DNA from: a virus
Strand: one strand, 5' to 3'
DNA: 43,323 bases
Virus record (IMG/VR): IMGVR_UViG_3300045119_000031
Location: 1-43,323 of that record
The notes beneath the pieces were generated by a model, which saw only the letters and a list, made by a program, of their open reading frames with translations, was not told the origin of the DNA and searched no databases. Below, piece after piece: positions 30,101-37,295 of this stretch (its first letter is position 1; the number at the start of each line of letters is the position of its first letter). Made by a program: the position numbers and the translations under genes.

Positions 30101-31704
30101 TTCGGTGGCTCCCTCTGGGGATTGATCTCGGGGGAAGGCGGCTTCGGGCCAGGCTTGGACGTTCCCGGCGGCGTCCAGCCAACCGAGGTCATGTAAGCGG
30201 TAAGACGATTGTGAAGCGTAAGGGCGTTCGCCGCACTGAGCGACGCGCCAATATGCGCAGTGCTAAGGGTTCCTGGGAAATTGTAATGGCCAATGGCGCT
30301 CCCGACGTAGAAGTTATTCCCGTCAAATGGCCCGCTGGTTCCGGTCGGAGCCCCTATGCTGACTCCATTCCAGTAAACATTCACTTGTGTGGAAGACGAC
30401 CTGTCGCAAACAAAGTCACCAATATTGGCGGTAGAACTGACGCTTGTATCCGGCGGCACCAGATTGACGTCACAATAGGTTGTGGTTCCATTATACCCAG
30501 CGAACAACACCGATCCGCCCACCACGGTGTCGGTTCCGATTTGAACGTACTGACCAAGAGGAGACGCTGTATATAACCACGCCCCGAAACTAGCTGAATT
30601 TTGAGTAAATTTCGGGCTTGGAGATGTTGAGGCGTTAAATCCGGTATTAAGACCGCTTGCTGGGAACGCGGAAAACCCCTGATATGGAGTAAAAGTCGCC
30701 GTTCCGGTTAACGAATAGCTTGTACCGACTAGGTTTAGCCTGGCGTCTGCTTGATTTTGCTGCGCCATAACATAAAGCGCGTCCATCTTCGCCCAGGTTC
30801 CATCCGTGACAAGACCGCAAATAAGGGCCGATATTTTTGCCGAATTGCCCCCCTCGTCGCCCCCCGTAGTGCGTTCGAGATAGGCCGTCGCCTCGGGGCA
30901 CCCGCCAGCCACACCGCTGTCCCAGGCAACAAAGCCAGAGGGCGGGGCGTATTTCTGTGAAGCAAGGGAGGGCTGAATGGTGAAAATCGGCCCGGGCGCG
31001 CCAAGGAGGGCGACGGCAGGGAAAAGCGCCCCAACCGTAGCCGGCGTGAAGGTCGCGGTCGTGGCGGACCCGGGGACGGCGGGATCGCCATCCGCCCAAA
31101 GCGTATTAAATCCAAGCCAGACTTTCCCGACTGAAAAGTCGACGGCCAGCTTCAATATGTCGCCAGGGGCAATTCCGGTTTGCGTTAGCGAGTTCGCGGG
31201 ACCAGCGAAGCCTGCGCTGCCAGCATACAAACCGCTGTAATTAACTATGGTGCCATATGAATATGTACTACTGCCAAGATAATTGGTGGGGATAAAAGAT
31301 GAAGAGGCCAAACCAGTCATCATTTGGTTAGCAGGGTTGCCATTAGCTAAGGTAGAACCAGCCCTAAACTCCACATAATATTTGCCAGTTGTGTGACTGA
31401 CGTTCCCCCTGACCGATCCCCACGTCGTTGAGCCTGACCCGGTTACGGTCAAGCCATCGCTGGACAGGGCAAACAGGCTGGCGGCAGCATCGCCGTTGCT
31501 CCAAGTCGAACTAGGCGGCGCAGGCGTCCCGCCACCTCCACCGCCGCCTCCACCCATCCGACAGGACCGGCCCTGGAGGTCGACAGTGACATTGTGCGGC
31601 GTCCCTGCCTTGATCGTCACCGAGCCGCAACTGGCCACGACGTCGGCTTGGCCAAACGCCGGTGTGACGAAGAGGAGGCCGAGAAGGGCGAGCCAGCGCA
31701 TCAT
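30097..31704 (-). CDS. Secreted SPRY/lectin-like protein, 535 aa
   Basis: Signal peptide MMRWLALLGLLFVTPAFG, then the shared QADVVASCGS module with the second Cys at GRSC, a poly-Gly linker (nine Gly), a SPRY-like domain at about 65-255 (VSHTTGKYYVEFRAG, then ILKLAVDFSVGKVWLGFN), and a C-terminal unit at about 262-515 shared with the next gene (LICGLVTDGTWAKMDALYVMAQQ). A Pro/Lys-rich tail ends it. Domains of this fold bind proteins or sugars. It overlaps both neighbours by ATGA. A fibre or surface-binding role is inference. Confidence 0.78.
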   Translation of the reverse strand: MMRWLALLGLLFVTPAFGQADVVASCGSVTIKAGTPHNVTVDLQGRSCRMGGGGGGGGGTPAPPSSTWSNGDAAASLFALSSDGLTVTGSGSTTWGSVRGNVSHTTGKYYVEFRAGSTLANGNPANQMMTGLASSSFIPTNYLGSSTYSYGTIVNYSGLYAGSAGFAGPANSLTQTGIAPGDILKLAVDFSVGKVWLGFNTLWADGDPAVPGSATTATFTPATVGALFPAVALLGAPGPIFTIQPSLASQKYAPPSGFVAWDSGVAGGCPEATAYLERTTGGDEGGNSAKISALICGLVTDGTWAKMDALYVMAQQNQADARLNLVGTSYSLTGTATFTPYQGFSAFPASGLNTGFNASTSPSPKFTQNSASFGAWLYTASPLGQYVQIGTDTVVGGSVLFAGYNGTTTYCDVNLVPPDTSVSSTANIGDFVCDRSSSTQVNVYWNGVSIGAPTGTSGPFDGNNFYVGSAIGHYNFPGTLSTAHIGASLSAANALTLHNRLTAYMTSVGWTPPGTSKPGPKPPSPEINPQREPPK

Positions 31705-33326
31705 GGCGCCCCCACCGCGGTCATGTACGAACGGAGGCGAGCGTAGAAGGCGGCCTGGCCTATCGCCCCAACATGCGCGCCGAAATTGACCTCGCTGACA
31801 ATGCCCACGCTCGCCGCCAAAAACGCCGCCGAGCCGACATACATGTTCGCGCTAGGGAACGCCGCCGTCCCCTGCGCCTGGGTAGGCCCAGAGGGCGCAT
31901 TGTTGTAATAGAGGACAACATCGCTCGCATCGCCCTTGTCGCATGAATAGAACCCGGGCAAATTAGGAGGAGTATTGAATGGCGGCGTCGCGTAGCCAAT
32001 GTAGCAGTAATACTGAGAGCCGCCGCCGTAGTTTGCCGCGATAGCTATTCCCCCTGTGTTCGTAGACGCCCCCATCTGCAAAGTTTGCCAATCGGGAACG
32101 GCGTAAGACCACGCTCCGATGAACCCGTCAGATGGCTGCAAATGCGCCCCAACCGCCGTGCCTGGATTAAACCCCGTATCCAAAGCCGGGGTAGTGAATG
32201 CCGAAAACCCCTTATACGGCACGAAAGTCGCCGTTCCTACTAAGGGGTAGCTTGTACTAACGAGATTTAATCTTGCGTCGGCCTGCGTCTGCTGCGCTAA
32301 AAGGTAGAGAGCGTCCAGCTTCGCCCAAGTGCCGTCCGCAACCAGGCCGCAAATCAGCGCGACCAGATCAGCGGAGTGCGCCGTCTCGCCAGGGGCGCGG
32401 ACGAGATAGGCATCCGCTTCGGGACACCCGGTGCCCGCCGCCGCCATGTAGGTGTGCATCCGAGCCGACAAGGCGGCCTGACCCGCCGCGCCGAGCGCGC
32501 CGCCAATGCTGGCTTCGCTCAAAATCCCGATGACCGGATAGCCGTCCTGGCGTCCACCGACGCGAAGAGACACGCCGCTATCGTAAAAATTGGTCCCCGA
32601 CGACGTCCCCAAAGAAGAGCCGTCCTTATAAAGATCAGTAGAAATATCACTGCTTCTTTCGCAGGCATACAAACCTGGAGTGCCTGGAGCCGGAACGACA
32701 GTATCGGACCCTCCAGAAATGTTGCAATAAAACTGCCCGCTAAAACTAGCAAATAGATACGTAACGCCGGTCGCGGTACTGTTGCCGATTTGAGCTGCGG
32801 CATTGTCTGGGACATCGTAAGACCATGCCGAAAGGCTTCCGTTTCTTATATCAAGATGCCCTCCTGTAGCGGTAATCCCACTGTCTAGCCCGTGACCGGC
32901 AACATTAAATCCGGATAGACCCTTGTATTTATTGAACGTCTCCGTCGATGCCGGGAGGTTGTGACTTGAGCTAACCAGATTTAAGTGCGCGTCATGGGAG
33001 TTTTGTTGCGCGAATACATAAAGCGCATCAAGCCGGCTCCAGACGCCGTCGTTGACCAAACCGCAGATCAGCGAGGTGATCGCAGAGGCGTTGCCTCCTG
33101 CGTTACCTCCCGTAGTTCGAACCAGGTAATTCGTCGCCTGGGAACAGACCCCAGTCGTCCCGCCGCCCGAGTTGCACGTCACCCCGTTGAGATCGATGGT
33201 CCGGAACGACTGCTGCCCTGCCGTCAACGTCACCGAGCCGCACGACGCGACCACGTTCGCCTGATCCTGCGCGCGCGCCGGGGTCGCCAGAACTGCCAAA
33301 ACTGCCAAAACGAGCCAGCGGATCAT
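31701..33326 (-). CDS. Secreted protein with two lectin-like repeats, 541 aa
   Basis: Signal peptide MIRWLVLAVLAVLATPARA, then QANVVASCGS and a second Cys at NGVTC. Two copies of a unit of about 240 residues follow, at about 60-300 and 301-541, each starting with a Cys (CSQATNYLVRT, CPEADAYLVRA) and containing LICGLVxDGxWxxLDALY and DAxLNLVS. The same unit occurs once in the neighbouring gene. Fold looks like beta-sandwich (concanavalin/LamG-like), from pattern only. ATGA overlaps on both sides show these genes are read together. Confidence 0.78.
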   Translation of the reverse strand: MIRWLVLAVLAVLATPARAQDQANVVASCGSVTLTAGQQSFRTIDLNGVTCNSGGGTTGVCSQATNYLVRTTGGNAGGNASAITSLICGLVNDGVWSRLDALYVFAQQNSHDAHLNLVSSSHNLPASTETFNKYKGLSGFNVAGHGLDSGITATGGHLDIRNGSLSAWSYDVPDNAAAQIGNSTATGVTYLFASFSGQFYCNISGGSDTVVPAPGTPGLYACERSSDISTDLYKDGSSLGTSSGTNFYDSGVSLRVGGRQDGYPVIGILSEASIGGALGAAGQAALSARMHTYMAAAGTGCPEADAYLVRAPGETAHSADLVALICGLVADGTWAKLDALYLLAQQTQADARLNLVSTSYPLVGTATFVPYKGFSAFTTPALDTGFNPGTAVGAHLQPSDGFIGAWSYAVPDWQTLQMGASTNTGGIAIAANYGGGSQYYCYIGYATPPFNTPPNLPGFYSCDKGDASDVVLYYNNAPSGPTQAQGTAAFPSANMYVGSAAFLAASVGIVSEVNFGAHVGAIGQAAFYARLRSYMTAVGAP

Positions 33327-33949
33327 CCGAATGACCTCACTCTTGAGCGCGTCACCCGCGACCCGCTGGCGCGCGACATCAGGTGAACCGCATTCAGCTT
33401 GTTAATCATGTCCTCAGTGAGCTGCTTCGCGCCTGCCGCCTTGTCCTCTTCGCCCACCGCGTGAAGGAAAGCGTGCATCATCGCCGCCGAGAGGTAGAGC
33501 GCTGGGTACTTGGTATAGACCCAACTGTTCTGAACGTCGGAGAAAACCGGAACCTCGCCGTAGTATGTGATTTTGATGGTTTGACCGTTGATCGCGTCGG
33601 GCGTGCCGCCGACGATGATCTCGCGCCCCTCGATGGTGTAGAAACCGTACATCCAATTATCGACGGTCGTGTAAAACTCGTCCCGGCTCTTGTACCGGAT
33701 CGGGATGAAGCCATCCGGGACGTTCTTGTTGTTGATCCGCACGAGATCCATCTGCAACCAATCGTCAGGCAACTGAGCGCACCGCGCGGTGATCAGCGCC
33801 TGATCGAACTGGATCATCCGGTCGACGCGCAGCTCCGCATTCAGCTTCTGTTCCGCTTGGCGGACAAAGCCGGTAACGAGCGCGTCCGCCCAATCCCCGC
33901 GAGCGGAGTATTCCGCGATCTGAGCTTTGAAGTCGGTGAAGTCGGTCAA
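33323..33949 (-). CDS. Head-tail adaptor protein, P22 gp4-like, 208 aa
   Basis: A TTG start overlapping the previous TGA. The N-terminal helical part FVRQAEQKLNAELRVDRMIQFDQALI, then LPDDWLQMDLVRIN and KITYYGEVPVFSD, fits podovirus adaptor proteins that bind the portal (P22 gp4-like tail accessory factors). The C-terminus is basic. Its place between the head and tail genes agrees. Direct fold evidence is not available. Confidence 0.78.
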   Translation of the reverse strand: MTDFTDFKAQIAEYSARGDWADALVTGFVRQAEQKLNAELRVDRMIQFDQALITARCAQLPDDWLQMDLVRINNKNVPDGFIPIRYKSRDEFYTTVDNWMYGFYTIEGREIIVGGTPDAINGQTIKITYYGEVPVFSDVQNSWVYTKYPALYLSAAMMHAFLHAVGEEDKAAGAKQLTEDMINKLNAVHLMSRASGSRVTRSRVRSFG

Positions 33950-34107
33950 ATAACCCCCACCAAACGCAGTACGATCAAGATCACAATGATCCCCACGATG
34001 CTGATGCCGCCGCCGTAGGCAGGACCGTAAAGACCGTGCGCGTAGTAGCCGCCTCCTCCGAAAACGATCACCAGAAGAAGGATGATGAGGAGAAGACTGA
34101 TCGACAT
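33946..34107 (-). CDS. Small DUF3309-like membrane protein, 53 aa
   Basis: Too short for ordinary gene filters. The N-terminal helix SLLLIILLLVIVFGGGGYY is followed by a Gly/Tyr-rich loop and a second helix IVGIIVILIVLRLVGVI, the pattern of DUF3309-like small membrane proteins found in phages and bacteria. Its stop overlaps the TTG start of the adaptor. Could be a holin accessory. Confidence 0.75.
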   Translation of the reverse strand: MSISLLLIILLLVIVFGGGGYYAHGLYGPAYGGGISIVGIIVILIVLRLVGVI

Positions 34108-34108
34108 C

Positions 34109-34282
34109 TTACATTCCCTTGATCATGGGACCGAACACCGCCCACCCAAGGCAGGCCAGGAGAACCCACAACAGGAAACTATGAGCGTACCCGAGCCGAG
34201 CGTCGTTAACGCCCCACCAGATACCGAACTGGGTCAGCAGCCAGAACAGCATGATCACCCAGAAGATCAGTCCGATAGGCAT
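34109..34282 (-). CDS. Two-helix membrane protein, 57 aa
   Basis: MPIGLIFWVIMLFWLLTQFG and HSFLLWVLLACLGWAVFG are two hydrophobic helices separated by a short polar loop. The ATG shares a base with the previous TAA. Size and context fit a holin or antiholin. Not recognised beyond topology. Confidence 0.75.
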   Translation of the reverse strand: MPIGLIFWVIMLFWLLTQFGIWWGVNDARLGYAHSFLLWVLLACLGWAVFGPMIKGM

Positions 34283-34572
34283 TACGAATTCCCTTTCCCG
34301 CGACCGAGCCAGTAGGCGATTACCGCGCCGAACGACGCCGTCAGCCCGCCAACTACCGCGGCGTTCGTCTCGCCGGCAGGGATCGGGAAAAGCAAGCTGA
34401 CCATCACGATCCCGATGAAGGCGAGCACCACCAAGATCGAGAGCGTCAAAACACCGCTGGTCGGGTCGAACCGGCCCGATATGACCAGCAAAATCGCGGT
34501 GAAGAGAACGCCGAGCGCTACCCCCACCGCAGCCGGGTAGTCGGTCAGCTGCGGCGTGCCAGGGGCGTCCAT
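34282..34572 (-). CDS. Three-helix membrane protein, holin candidate, 96 aa
   Basis: Three likely membrane helices: about 14-36 (VGVALGVLFTAILLVISG), 42-62 (LTLSILVVLAFIGIVMVSLL) and 72-90 (GGLTASFGAVIAYWLG), with a short basic tail. This resembles small holin-type phage proteins. The endolysin, however, lies 6 kb upstream at 40036-40602. The ATG at 34572 shares a base with the previous stop (TGATG). Confidence 0.72.
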   Translation of the reverse strand: MDAPGTPQLTDYPAAVGVALGVLFTAILLVISGRFDPTSGVLTLSILVVLAFIGIVMVSLLFPIPAGETNAAVVGGLTASFGAVIAYWLGRGKGNS

Positions 34573-34877
34573 CAGACCGTCTTTCCTTCCCAGATCCGCC
34601 AAGGGGTGGCGTCGCTCGAGTTGAGCCAGATCTTGAACAGATCGGGATCGTCCGCGATGCCCTGCCGCTGCAACTCTTCGTAGATGACAGTCGGGATCCG
34701 GTGCGTGAGCTTGAAGTCCCCGTCGTTGCGCATGACCTCTCGGTCACGCGCAATCGAGTCGAGGATCGGCTCGACGTCTTGTTGATGATGGACCGTGAAC
34801 CTCGACGACGCATCGTCGAGGATCAGCGTCCTCTCGACGCCATTCCTGGCGTCATATCGACGGCGAGCCTCTCCCAC
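34572..34877 (-). CDS. Conserved head-region protein, 101 aa
   Basis: A GTG start five bases after the capsid stop. Sequence pattern DVEPILDSIARDREVMRND, then HRIPTVIYEELQRQG and FKIWLNSSDATPW, is familiar from small podovirus proteins encoded next to the capsid gene, but their role is not established. The gap to the capsid gene is short, so both are probably cotranslated. Confidence 0.7.
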   Translation of the reverse strand: MGEARRRYDARNGVERTLILDDASSRFTVHHQQDVEPILDSIARDREVMRNDGDFKLTHRIPTVIYEELQRQGIADDPDLFKIWLNSSDATPWRIWEGKTV

Positions 34878-34881
34878 GGTA

Positions 34882-35907
34882 TTACTTCGTGATGCCGTTG
34901 AATAGGATATGCGCAAGGGAATTGCGCATCTCAACGCCCCACTCGACCACGATCATGCGGACTTCCGCGTCGCCGGTGCGAGCCATCAGATACTGACGGA
35001 ACGACCGGAAGAACGCGATAGCCAGATAATCGGGGTCGATCAGGAGCCCGACGTCAACCGGAAGCCAACGCGACGGGATCACTTTGACCCTGCCAAAATC
35101 AGTCGCCAGCACGTCGACGGTGCTGACGACTTCGGTCTTTCCCACCAAAACCTGAGTGGTCGACCGCCCAACGAATGTCGAAATCGTCCGCTTGGGTCCG
35201 GGAGGAACGACCCAGAGCGTCGGAGACGCACCGTTGGTGTAGGCTTTTTGCATCCCATCGCCTAACATCGCTTCCGTCACCGGAACCGCCGCAGGAGCCG
35301 GGAAGAGATCGGTCGACAAAGTGATGCCGCCCGCTGCGGTCCCCGGCGCAATCGCGCCGCCAGCTGCGCCCAGCTTGTCGGTCGCCCGCCCAAGCCAATG
35401 CGAGATGCCTTCGGTGACGCGCGCGGTCGGCGTTGTGTCGTCGCCGCTGACACGCGGTTGCCGAGAACAGGCCGCCGTCTCCATGTCCGATTTGAGCACC
35501 TTCGATGACATTGCCATCTGATGGGCCATCTCGGACCCTTTGCCCGCCGCATCCGACTCTTCCTGCGAGCCCGAGATCGTGGCGTCGCGTTCGCTGATCT
35601 GGGTCACATTGTTCTGACGGATGGTAGGCTGGGCGGTATGCGGAGCGAGCGCGAAGCCTTCAAACTGCGCGTTTGAAAACGGCGCGGTAGTCGCGATGTT
35701 GATGGCTCCCGTCCCCGGCACTACCGGGATCGACACGGTCGGTAGGTATTCTGTTTGCCAGTCGAAGAGCCGATTTTTGACGTTCCGCCTGCGAATAGCG
35801 GACATCACGGGGGTATCAAACGGATCTATGTTGTAGATCACATTTGACAAATCTTCCCTGTTTCCCACCGCGTTATACGTGGTGAAAGCGTTAGTTACCT
35901 TAGGCAC
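34882..35907 (-). CDS. Major capsid protein, DUF5309/SU10 type
   Basis: 341 residues, starting at GTG behind GGGAG. The N-terminus NREDLSNVIYNIDPFDTPVMSAI and LFDWQTEYLP are the signature of the SU10-like major capsid family (DUF5309). The body has the alternating beta strands and helices of a HK97-type fold, with WVVPPGPKRTISTF near residue 230 and VEWGVEMRNSLAHI near the end. It forms the icosahedral shell. It follows the scaffold gene, the usual order. Confidence 0.9.
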   Translation of the reverse strand: MPKVTNAFTTYNAVGNREDLSNVIYNIDPFDTPVMSAIRRRNVKNRLFDWQTEYLPTVSIPVVPGTGAINIATTAPFSNAQFEGFALAPHTAQPTIRQNNVTQISERDATISGSQEESDAAGKGSEMAHQMAMSSKVLKSDMETAACSRQPRVSGDDTTPTARVTEGISHWLGRATDKLGAAGGAIAPGTAAGGITLSTDLFPAPAAVPVTEAMLGDGMQKAYTNGASPTLWVVPPGPKRTISTFVGRSTTQVLVGKTEVVSTVDVLATDFGRVKVIPSRWLPVDVGLLIDPDYLAIAFFRSFRQYLMARTGDAEVRMIVVEWGVEMRNSLAHILFNGITK

Positions 35908-35922
35908 TGGGGGTCTCCCGGG

Positions 35923-37038
35923 TTAGAGCATACGTCGAAACACATCGACCGCATCATCGAGGCGGCCAGAGTTCGCCAAACGGCGACTTGCTTCGTCGAG
36001 CCCTTTCCGAGGCGCATTCCCTAAGGGTGTAGCGCTGCCGGGAGTTAATGTTCGACCTTTGCCCGGAACGACAGCTTGTGGTTTAGCTGCCGCCATCATC
36101 CGGTCGTACTTGCTCGCCTTACGCAGGATAGAAAGCATCCTGGGGTCATAGACCGTGGCGACTTCCTGCTCGCTAAACCCCGCCGAAAACGCAGTTTTGC
36201 GCATCGACTGGATTTCTTTCTTTAGCGCCGCTTCGTCTGGTATTTTGCTGTCAAAGACAAAGCGTGAAAACCCGTCTACAGCATATTTCTTGAGTTGTCG
36301 ATCAGCCTCGTCGGCGCGCATTGCCTCCATCTGCCCGCGTTCGGCGCGCGACTGGTTCAATTTCGCGTAAAGAGCCTGATAGACCTTCTGGTTTTGGTGC
36401 GCCGCCTGAGGATTGATCGCATACTCGCGATCCCAATCGGGTTCGGTCGGCAGCATCGTCCTGACGTCGGCCTCGTAAGCCTCCTTGGCCTGCATCAACA
36501 GACCCCAGTTCGCCTGCTGCCGGCGCGAGTCTTCCTCGAGGCCGGCACGCAGTTGACTGAGTTCGGTCATCCGCCGGTGGAAGGTCTCCTGGCGGACGTA
36601 GCCATTAAGCGCTTCGCCTAGGGACACCTCTGTCGGTTGCCCATCGACGATGACTTCATATTTGTCGCCTTCGTCTGGGGCTTCCCGCCGTTCGGAAACT
36701 TCCTTGGCCCCGGCGGCGGCGAGTTCGTCATCATCGAGTTCGCCATCCTCTGCTCCCTCGTCCCCAGATCCAATCCGTTCTGGACCCGCATCGGCGGATC
36801 CGTGTACGTCGTCGACATCGGTCTGCCTCTTGTTAGAGCCACGAGCTACCTCCCTTTCCCGGGACCGGCGTCCCGCGTCGTCGCCGGCGTCGCCGGCTCC
36901 CTCGACCTCACGATCCTCAAACAGCGCTTGAGGAGGCCCCACGGTCTGAACAAACTTGCCGCCCTGATCGCGCGGGCGCGACGGCGGCGCGATCTCGGTT
37001 GTGAAGGCTTCCGCAGCCTGGTCGATCTCTTCCGTCAC
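35923..37038 (-). CDS. Scaffold protein, 371 aa
   Basis: Very acidic, helical protein directly upstream of the capsid gene. The first 110 residues are disordered and charged (GDDAGRRSREREVARG, GELDDDELAAAG). It then has a strand YEVIVDGQPTEVSLGEAL and long helices (QLRAGLEEDSRRQQANWGLLMQAKEAY). The C-terminal 40 residues (KGRTLTPGSATPLGNAP, then SRRLANSGRLDDAVDVFRRML) are likely the capsid-binding end. These are the usual features of podovirus scaffolds. Confidence 0.85.
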   Translation of the reverse strand: MTEEIDQAAEAFTTEIAPPSRPRDQGGKFVQTVGPPQALFEDREVEGAGDAGDDAGRRSREREVARGSNKRQTDVDDVHGSADAGPERIGSGDEGAEDGELDDDELAAAGAKEVSERREAPDEGDKYEVIVDGQPTEVSLGEALNGYVRQETFHRRMTELSQLRAGLEEDSRRQQANWGLLMQAKEAYEADVRTMLPTEPDWDREYAINPQAAHQNQKVYQALYAKLNQSRAERGQMEAMRADEADRQLKKYAVDGFSRFVFDSKIPDEAALKKEIQSMRKTAFSAGFSEQEVATVYDPRMLSILRKASKYDRMMAAAKPQAVVPGKGRTLTPGSATPLGNAPRKGLDEASRRLANSGRLDDAVDVFRRML

Positions 37039-37295
37039 TTGTTACGCGCCTCTGCCATCTTCTGGTCGTTGATCAAGGTCTGCAATTGCAGCGGGATCGA
37101 CTCGAGCGCCCGCAGCATCCCCTGATATTGCAACAACCGCTCGGGCGGCGCGACCATCATCTCGGCAAACCACTGCTTGCGCAGCCCAAGGATAGCAGCG
37201 CTGAACGCCTTGTTCTCGAGCAAGCCCCGCGCCTCGTCGGCAAGCGCCTTGCGCTCGCCGCCGTCGACCGCCCTAAATGGAAGCGGATCGGTCAT
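37035..37295 (-). CDS. Small head-region protein, 86 aa
   Basis: Helical, with RKQWFAEMMVAPPERLLQYQGMLRAL in the middle. Lies between the portal and the scaffold with ATGA overlaps on both sides. Small helical genes at this place are common in podoviruses but have no proven role. Function unknown. Confidence 0.72.
   Translation of the reverse strand: MTDPLPFRAVDGGERKALADEARGLLENKAFSAAILGLRKQWFAEMMVAPPERLLQYQGMLRALESIPLQLQTLINDQKMAEARNK

Noticed and set aside
34109-34813. 234-codon minus-strand frame spanning three late genes
   Set aside because: Only its last 57 codons (34109-34282) look coding; the rest overlaps the holin candidate and the conserved head gene in another frame with Arg/Ser-rich, shadow-like sequence.
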